From NCBI RefSeq assembly GCF_000374425.1, contig NZ_KB894369.1, positions 32,940 through 96,939 on the forward strand: 64,000 nucleotides of DNA, given 5' to 3'. The notes beneath the pieces are model-generated. The model saw only the letters and a program-made list of their open reading frames with translations, searched no databases and was not told the origin of the DNA. The stretch is from Acinetobacter tjernbergiae DSM 14971 = CIP 107465. Its GTDB lineage: Bacteria; Pseudomonadota; Gammaproteobacteria; Pseudomonadales; Moraxellaceae. Positions 59,119 through 64,000 of this stretch are shown piece after piece; position 1 is the first letter of the stretch, and each line of letters starts with the position of its first letter. Position numbers and translations under genes: made by a program.

Positions 59119-60723
59119 TTAACTTTTAGGTGGTATAAAAGACATTGCTCGTTCTGCTAAGGCGGTAATGGTTAAACTGGGGTTCACACCTAAATTTGCA
59201 CCTAGCATTGCACCATCAATGATGTACATATTTTTATAATTAAATACGCGATTTTGTGCATCGATCACACCTTCTTCAGCCGAAGTCGCCATAGCGCAAC
59301 CGCCCATGCAATGTGCAGTAAAGGGAATATTAAAGAGTATTTCAGTTTTGGTCGTCATAGGATGCCCATTAAACATTTTGGCAACTTTTTCAGTAAAGGC
59401 ATTTGCCTGTGGGATATAAACTGGTAAGGGCTGACCGTGTGAAGACAATGTTTTGCTAAAAGGCCACCACCAGTTTCTTTTTAATTTCATTTGAATTGAT
59501 GCATCAACCGTTTGCATGACTAAAAAGATAAGCGTCTGTTTTGCAAAGCCAAAAGGATTATTCATTTTCAAGAAGATTAGCGGATGGCAGATCAATGCCC
59601 ATAACCATAACAAAATGCGTGACAAACCTGGTTTTCCACCGACAAGGTGAGTTGTAAGCAAACCCATACTATCCGAACCTCGTTGATAGCGAGTTGCTTC
59701 GATATGAGTATTATGATCAAGATAAATGCTTGAACCGATTGCTACGCCTTGACTCATATCAATCTCTTTTTCGAAGAAACGAACGCCTAAAATGGACTCA
59801 GCATTGGTACGTACTTGCGTACCTAATTGCTTGGAAATATTAGGTAAAGTTTTATTCTCTTTGAGACGTAGCAACAATTCTTGTGTTCCAAGAGATGACG
59901 CTGAAAAAATAACGTTTTTAACCTGCCAAACTCGCTTATTTCGATGCCCCCATTGAGTTGAATTAATCGTGGTCACGGTATAACCATCACTTCCATCGAC
60001 TTTATTGTTTAGAGGGCGAATATCAATGACCTTCGTTTCAGCAAAAACTTTCGCGCCTTGTTTTTCAGCAAAGTACAAATAGTTTTTATCTAGGGTATTT
60101 TTAGCATTATGTTTACAGCCCGTCATACACCCGCCACAAGCAGTACAGGTTGCGCGATCTGGACCTTTGCCATCGAAATAAGGATCAGGATAAGTTTTAC
60201 CACCTTGTTCACCTTGGGGGGGAAAGAAGGTTGCAACTCGTGTTGGCTTAAAGGTATGCCCAACACCGACAGCATCTCCCATTTTCTTGAGCATATGATC
60301 AGCAGGCCCAAATATTTTATTGTCTGTTACTCCCAACATTCTTTCTGCTTCAGCAAAATATTGAGGCATATCTTCTTTTAAGTGCGGAATTTTGCCCCAA
60401 CTCCCTTCACTCCATACGCTACTAGGAGGAACTAATAATGTATTGGCATAGGTGATGGAACCACCGCCAACGGCATTGCCGCAGATAATTGCAACATGCC
60501 TAAAAATACGTAAATTAAAAAATCCAAAGAAATTTATAGCAGGGCGCCAAATCCATTTTGGGGTATTCCAATTGGTTTTGGGAAAATCTTTAGCTTCCCA
60601 ACGTTTTCCCATTTCCATCACTGCGACGGAATATCCTTTTTCTGAAAGTCGATGTGCTGAGACACTTCCTCCAAATCCTGAACCAATAATGAGATAGTTA
60701 AAGTCATAATCGTCTTTAATCAT
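59119..60723 (-). CDS. GMC-family FAD oxidoreductase
   Basis: 534 residues with the Rossmann FAD motif LIIGSGFGGSVSAHRL (about 11-26), EMGKRW, and the GMC C-terminal block with catalytic histidine region FTAHCMGGCAM and the FAD-binding MYIIDGAMLGANLGVNPSLT. A cysteine-rich insert CTACGGCMTGCKHNAKNT (about 195-212) resembles that of cholesterol-oxidase and long-chain-alcohol-oxidase types. It faces the alkM-rubA-alkR genes, so oxidation of fatty alcohols is a reasonable guess but not shown. The start is the ATG at 60723. Confidence 0.8.
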   Translation of the reverse strand: MIKDDYDFNYLIIGSGFGGSVSAHRLSEKGYSVAVMEMGKRWEAKDFPKTNWNTPKWIWRPAINFFGFFNLRIFRHVAIICGNAVGGGSITYANTLLVPPSSVWSEGSWGKIPHLKEDMPQYFAEAERMLGVTDNKIFGPADHMLKKMGDAVGVGHTFKPTRVATFFPPQGEQGGKTYPDPYFDGKGPDRATCTACGGCMTGCKHNAKNTLDKNYLYFAEKQGAKVFAETKVIDIRPLNNKVDGSDGYTVTTINSTQWGHRNKRVWQVKNVIFSASSLGTQELLLRLKENKTLPNISKQLGTQVRTNAESILGVRFFEKEIDMSQGVAIGSSIYLDHNTHIEATRYQRGSDSMGLLTTHLVGGKPGLSRILLWLWALICHPLIFLKMNNPFGFAKQTLIFLVMQTVDASIQMKLKRNWWWPFSKTLSSHGQPLPVYIPQANAFTEKVAKMFNGHPMTTKTEILFNIPFTAHCMGGCAMATSAEEGVIDAQNRVFNYKNMYIIDGAMLGANLGVNPSLTITALAERAMSFIPPKS

Positions 60724-61093
60724 TTGGGAAAACTCCTATATTTCAGCGATTTAAAATCTATCTGTGAGTTTGAATAATGACCATTTTTAAAGACTTTTTT
60801 GAAAAATGGAGTCATATTAAAAGTGAGATAGATGAATAAGCTGAAAATTTCCATTGAATGGTTTTAAAAGTTCATCGTGATTTATTATTTTGTTGTTTGC
60901 ATAGCAGAAAAAGACAATCAATATTCATAAATCGACATAAAATATTTTAGTGAAATGGAAATAGCCTAAGCAAATTTAAGTCATTTTAAATAAATCAAAA
61001 GCAACCAAAGAAAAACAAAAAATTTATACAATAAGAGCAAGCTATGCTAAAACTACATTTCATTTTAGAACTTGTTGAAAATAAGGTAATCCA
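60724..61093. other. Divergent intergenic region GMC / phosphatase
   Basis: About 370 AT-rich bases without a gene, holding the promoters of both divergent genes. It includes AATAGCCTAAGCAAATTTAA near 60961, nearly the same as AATAGCCTAAGTAAATTTAA near 53754 and related to the stem at 41809, so possibly a short dispersed element. Confidence 0.4.
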
Positions 61094-61792
61094 ATGACCA
61101 CCATTTATTTAGTCCGACATGGTCAGGCTTCATTTGGTAAAACGAATTATGATGAACTTTCAGAAAATGGCGAAGCTCAAGCAAAGCTTTTAGGGCAGTA
61201 TTTTAAGAATCTCTTTACTGAGCAGCCTTATATCATTTCAGGAAGTATGAAACGACATCAACAAACGACCCAAATTTCATTGGAACAGTGCTTTCCTCAA
61301 GCCAGTTATAAAACAGATTGCTTATGGAATGAGTTTAACCATCAACAAGTATTTGCATTATATGAACCTAAGTTTTCACAACCAGAAGTATTGAAGCAGG
61401 ACGTCTTTAAAGAAGTCGATCCAAGAGCGTATTTAGCTCAGATTTTTGATAAAGCGATTGCTCGTTGGGCAGATGAAGCATTTCACCATGAATATGATGA
61501 ATCTTGGATGACCTTTCAAACACGTATAGAACAAGCCTTACAAAATTTGTGTACAGAATTGGCAGATAAACAAGGCTCAGAAGTTGTTGTTTTTACATCT
61601 GGCGGCGTTATTTCAGTTGTTATTGGCAAATTACTCGAGTTAAGTGTACAACGTACTTTTGCGTTAAGTTGGTCGATCGCCAACACCAGTATTACAACAC
61701 TCAAGTTAGTGAATGGTGAACTACAGTTATTGAGCTTAAATGAACACCAATTTATTAAATCTCAACAACCTGATTTACTAACGTGGCTATAA
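61094..61792 (+). CDS. Histidine phosphatase family protein
   Basis: 232 residues of the phosphoglycerate mutase-like superfamily. LVRHGQASFGK gives the phosphorylated histidine (His9) in the RHG motif, and a second histidine in the later part would be the partner, although the usual (T/S)HG is replaced here by SGGVIS. SGSMKRHQQT is the second arginine region. The length exceeds simple SixA and fits broad-specificity phosphatases. AAGG lies before the ATG. It starts a run of co-directional genes with the UDG-like and methyltransferase genes. Confidence 0.78.
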   Translation: MTTIYLVRHGQASFGKTNYDELSENGEAQAKLLGQYFKNLFTEQPYIISGSMKRHQQTTQISLEQCFPQASYKTDCLWNEFNHQQVFALYEPKFSQPEVLKQDVFKEVDPRAYLAQIFDKAIARWADEAFHHEYDESWMTFQTRIEQALQNLCTELADKQGSEVVVFTSGGVISVVIGKLLELSVQRTFALSWSIANTSITTLKLVNGELQLLSLNEHQFIKSQQPDLLTWL

Positions 61793-61812
61793 GCGAGAAC
61801 TTATAAGAAAAT

Positions 61813-62406
61813 ATGATGACAGAGATAGCCGTTGAAACACATCCTTTAAGTCCATTTTTACCACATGATGCCAAACTACTGATGTTAGGTAGTTTTCCAC
61901 CACCTCAGAGTCGATGGAAAATGGATTTTTACTATCCTAATTATCAAAATGATATGTGGCGTATATTTGGACTCATTTTTTTCAAAGATAAAGATTACTT
62001 CTTAGATTTACCAAATAAGTGTTTTAAAGAACAACAAATTCGTGATTTTCTCACAGAGATTGGAATAGCAATATTTGATACGGCTTATCAAGTGAAACGA
62101 CTGCAAGGCAATGCTTCTGATAAATTTTTAGAAATTATTACGGCAACTGATTTATCACAATTGCTTGGGCAGATTCCGCGGTGTCATACGATTATGACCA
62201 CAGGAGATAAAGCAACTGATACTTTGATGCAGCATTTTCCTGAACAAATAAATAAGCCGATGATTGGGCAATCACTACACGTGAGTTATGCCAATCGTGA
62301 GCTGAATTTGTATCGCTTACCATCATCTTCACGAGCATATCCATTGGCATTAGACAAAAAAGCGGATGCTTATAAACAATTTTTTCAAGTGATTGGATTA
62401 CTTTAA
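61813..62406 (+). CDS. Uracil-DNA glycosylase superfamily protein
   Basis: 197 residues. LLMLGSFPPPQSRWKMDFYY followed by PNYQNDMWRIFG is the first motif of a UDG-superfamily branch (Gly-Ser-Phe-Pro-Pro before a Tyr-Pro-Asn loop). TTGDKAT is the middle strand, and YRLPSSSRAYP is the DNA-intercalation type motif at the C-terminus, where UDGs have HPS. The catalytic acid is not evident, so the base specificity, or even glycosylase activity, is unknown. It starts about 20 bases after the phosphatase gene. Confidence 0.65.
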   Translation: MMTEIAVETHPLSPFLPHDAKLLMLGSFPPPQSRWKMDFYYPNYQNDMWRIFGLIFFKDKDYFLDLPNKCFKEQQIRDFLTEIGIAIFDTAYQVKRLQGNASDKFLEIITATDLSQLLGQIPRCHTIMTTGDKATDTLMQHFPEQINKPMIGQSLHVSYANRELNLYRLPSSSRAYPLALDKKADAYKQFFQVIGLL

Positions 62407-62430
62407 ATATATAAAAAATAGGAGAATGAG

Positions 62431-63054
62431 ATGAATGATGTATCTAGTCCAATTGATTTAAGAAACTATACAGATGCTTTGGAATGGCAAGAAACGGCGA
62501 ATATAAAACGCCCATGGCGAAAAGATTTTTTTGATTACTATGTGCATTTAATTCAAACTCATCATTCTGATCCATGTCATATATTAGAATTAGGTTCTGG
62601 TCCAGGTTTTCTAGCTCAACATTTGTTATCGCAGTTAGATCATATCGAATATACGGCGTTTGATTTTTCTGAAGTCATGCATCAGCTTGCACAAGAAAAA
62701 TTGAATAGCTCAGAACAATCACGAACAAAATATTTTGTTGGAAACTTTAAAGAACCTAATTGGCAAAATCCTTTAGATCAAAAATATGATTTTATTATCA
62801 TCCATCAAGCACTACATGAACTTCGACATAAACAATATGCAGCTAATTTTCATAAGATCGTCAGAACTTTGTTGAATCCTAATGGTATCTATTTAGTTTG
62901 TGATCATTTGTGCGCGCCCCATGCAATGCAAAATGATCAACTCTATATGAATAAACAAGAGCACTTAGATGCGCTTAGTCAAGCATCTTTTCAAGAGATC
63001 AAGATGCCATTGGAAATAGAAGGGTTATGTTTATTCGAAATGAGTTTGGACTAA
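62431..63054 (+). CDS. Class I SAM-dependent methyltransferase
   Basis: 207 residues of the Rossmann-type methyltransferases: motif I ILELGSGPGFLAQHLL (about 52-67), EYTAFDFSEVM (motif II), and YDFIIIHQALHEL (motif IV/post). The final residues are those of small, unlinked methyltransferases that act on small molecules; the substrate is unknown. AGGAG lies before the ATG. Its stop overlaps the stop of the convergent PNPOx-like gene by four bases. Same direction and close spacing as the UDG-like gene. Confidence 0.8.
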   Translation: MNDVSSPIDLRNYTDALEWQETANIKRPWRKDFFDYYVHLIQTHHSDPCHILELGSGPGFLAQHLLSQLDHIEYTAFDFSEVMHQLAQEKLNSSEQSRTKYFVGNFKEPNWQNPLDQKYDFIIIHQALHELRHKQYAANFHKIVRTLLNPNGIYLVCDHLCAPHAMQNDQLYMNKQEHLDALSQASFQEIKMPLEIEGLCLFEMSLD

Positions 63055-63578
63055 ATTAAATGCTCCATCATTTTTGGATATTTAATCCAGCGGAATTCAT
63101 TGATTTTGATGTCACGAACATGTGTAAATTCAGACCAGATCAGTTGACTTCCTTTTGTCCACTGCAATGGTTGAATACGGCGATCTATAGCGAATCGTTC
63201 TTCTCTACTTGCTAGGCGTAAGTCTCCGATCTCTACATATAAGCGTACACCAGGGAAATCTGTGAAGCTGCCTTGTAAGCGTACACCAGGGAAATCTGTG
63301 AAGCTGCCTTGAATGAGTGAGCTTAACCAAAACCATTTACTGCTATTGATTGCTTGGATACATGCTTTTGAGTTTTGATCTAAATTAGTCCTTAATTTTT
63401 CTGTGAAAGTATCAAAAAAGTAACCTGTTTGATCCGTATTTAAAAAAACTGTACCAATCGGGGTAATTGAAGGTTGACCAAATTGATCGACTGTTGCAAT
63501 CGAGGAATGTAGGGAAGCCTTTTGTGCTGCTTTGAATACCTGTTGGATGTTTTTCCAGTCTTTTTCTGAAATCATCAT
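63051..63578 (-). CDS. Pyridoxamine 5'-phosphate oxidase-like flavoprotein with internal duplication
   Basis: 175 residues of the split-barrel PNPOx fold: SIATVDQFGQPSITPIGTVF is the first strand pair, FFDTFTEKLRTNLDQNSKAC the second. Residues about 90-113 contain the 12-residue unit GSFTDFPGVRLQ twice, from a 36-bp tandem duplication at 63241-63312 (one difference). That adds 12 residues in a strand region, so folding may be altered. The barrel otherwise looks complete. Function unknown; some relatives bind FMN or haem. Confidence 0.72.
   Translation of the reverse strand: MMISEKDWKNIQQVFKAAQKASLHSSIATVDQFGQPSITPIGTVFLNTDQTGYFFDTFTEKLRTNLDQNSKACIQAINSSKWFWLSSLIQGSFTDFPGVRLQGSFTDFPGVRLYVEIGDLRLASREERFAIDRRIQPLQWTKGSQLIWSEFTHVRDIKINEFRWIKYPKMMEHLI
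63241..63312. repeat. 36-bp tandem duplication inside the PNPOx-like gene
   Basis: Units at 63241-63276 and 63277-63312 differ at the last base only (T/A). The length is a multiple of three, so the frame is kept. Confidence 0.95.
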
Positions 63579-63807
63579 TCTATCCTTGTTATTTTTTATT
63601 CATATAATAATCAGCATATATAAGCTTAAAGAAAATAGTCTTTAGTTGTGAATAACTTGTCAATTTAGTCAATCAGAATGGATTTAGATACTATTGAGGA
63701 TAGGAGAATTATGCTTATTTAACCCGAATCGTGGATAAAAAATTGACTTGAAAAATAAAAGAACTAGAGCCATCAGTTGAGTTACCAAACCTAAAGCTCT
63801 AGTCCTA

Positions 63808-64000
63808 ATGTTCAATAGTACCGAATTATTCTGTGTAATCGATGATTTCTTTCTTAAATTTGAATCAACTTATTGGAAGTTTCTCAAACAAATCCGCTAC
63901 TCTTTAAGAATCAGAACTGCACAGCTGACCATCTCGGAAATTAGCTTTATCGCCATTTGGTATAAGTGTTCTCACTTCAGTAATTTCAAAGCCTTTTTCA
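63808..64000 (+). mobile_element. IS982-family transposase, 5' part (element runs off the window)
   Basis: From the ATG at 63808 the frame stays open to the window end, coding MFNSTELFCVIDDFFLKFES and later RTAQLTISEISFIAIWYKC, the typical beginning of IS982-family transposases with the first conserved aspartates in CVIDDF. At least 64 codons are present without a stop. The left inverted repeat should lie between about 63718 and 63790. ACCCGAATCGTGGAT at 63722 is a candidate, but I cannot confirm it without the right end. A small inverted repeat (ACTAGAGC...GCTCTAGT, about 63764 and 63796) precedes the ATG. Confidence 0.75.

Overview
The window reads as a chromosomal segment of an Acinetobacter species (Moraxellaceae). 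This rests on low GC, gene content and gene pairings: an AlkM-type alkane hydroxylase with rubredoxin and an AlkR-like AraC regulator, a cytochrome bd operon carrying cydP and cydX, clpS-clpA, and pyrG-kdsA-eno-ftsB-ispD in series. It is mostly conserved housekeeping DNA with a few accessory spots. No rRNA, tRNA or CRISPR array was seen. One insertion sequence, an IS982-family element, begins at the right edge.

Layout. 0-10 kb: BrnQ transporter, methionine aminopeptidase, a LysR regulator, a small HD (alarmone-type) hydrolase, monothiol glutaredoxin, acetylornithine aminotransferase, a CBS protein and several small proteins of unknown function. 10-14 kb: ftsY, a nitroreductase, a DUF2057 protein and a GNAT enzyme. 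14-17.5 kb: the minus-strand cytochrome bd operon cydP-cydA-cydB-cydX-ybgE, where cydX is a 33-residue gene. 18-25.4 kb: a YqiJ-like membrane protein, a PfkB sugar/nucleoside kinase followed at once by a Rieske protein, a GNAT pseudogene, a PreP-like peptidase, outer-membrane phospholipase A and a C39-like protein. 25.4-31 kb: KtrAB potassium uptake and ilvA, separated by a roughly 1 kb tandem duplication whose two copies carry unrelated cargo genes. 31-39.7 kb: rpiA, a YgjP-like protein, a lipoprotein, argC, clpS, a decayed second clpS fragment, clpA and ynfA. 39.7-41.4 kb: a DAHP synthase gene behind an elaborate leader. 41.4-47.8 kb: a PadR-controlled divergent region with fadH and several hydrolases. 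48.6-53.7 kb: pyrG, kdsA, eno, ftsB and ispD. 54.4-55.4 kb: a zeta-toxin-like kinase behind a small partner gene. 55.5-60.7 kb: a split YeeE/YedE transporter, then alkM-rubredoxin-alkR and a facing GMC oxidoreductase. 61-64 kb: a phosphatase, a UDG-family protein, a methyltransferase, a PNPOx-like protein with a 36-bp internal duplication, and the IS982 transposase start.

The most striking feature is the DAHP synthase leader (40.0-40.3 kb). A 17-codon ORF ends in Tyr-Phe-Tyr-Phe-Trp-His-Tyr and is followed by a rho-independent terminator whose left arm can instead pair with sequence just past the leader stop codon. This has the logic of classic ribosome-mediated attenuation. Behind the terminator lies a second aromatic-rich 30-codon ORF that ends 37 bases before the enzyme's start. 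Two tandem aromatic leader peptides in front of the first enzyme of aromatic amino acid synthesis are not something I know to be described.

Several genes work together. CydAB with CydX and CydP form the high-affinity terminal oxidase. KtrA gates KtrB. ClpS feeds N-degron substrates to ClpA. AlkM, rubredoxin and perhaps the GMC enzyme act at the start of alkane oxidation, FadH acts on unsaturated acyl-CoAs, and PldA with other hydrolases handles lipids. ArgC and ArgD belong to arginine synthesis but lie about 28 kb apart.
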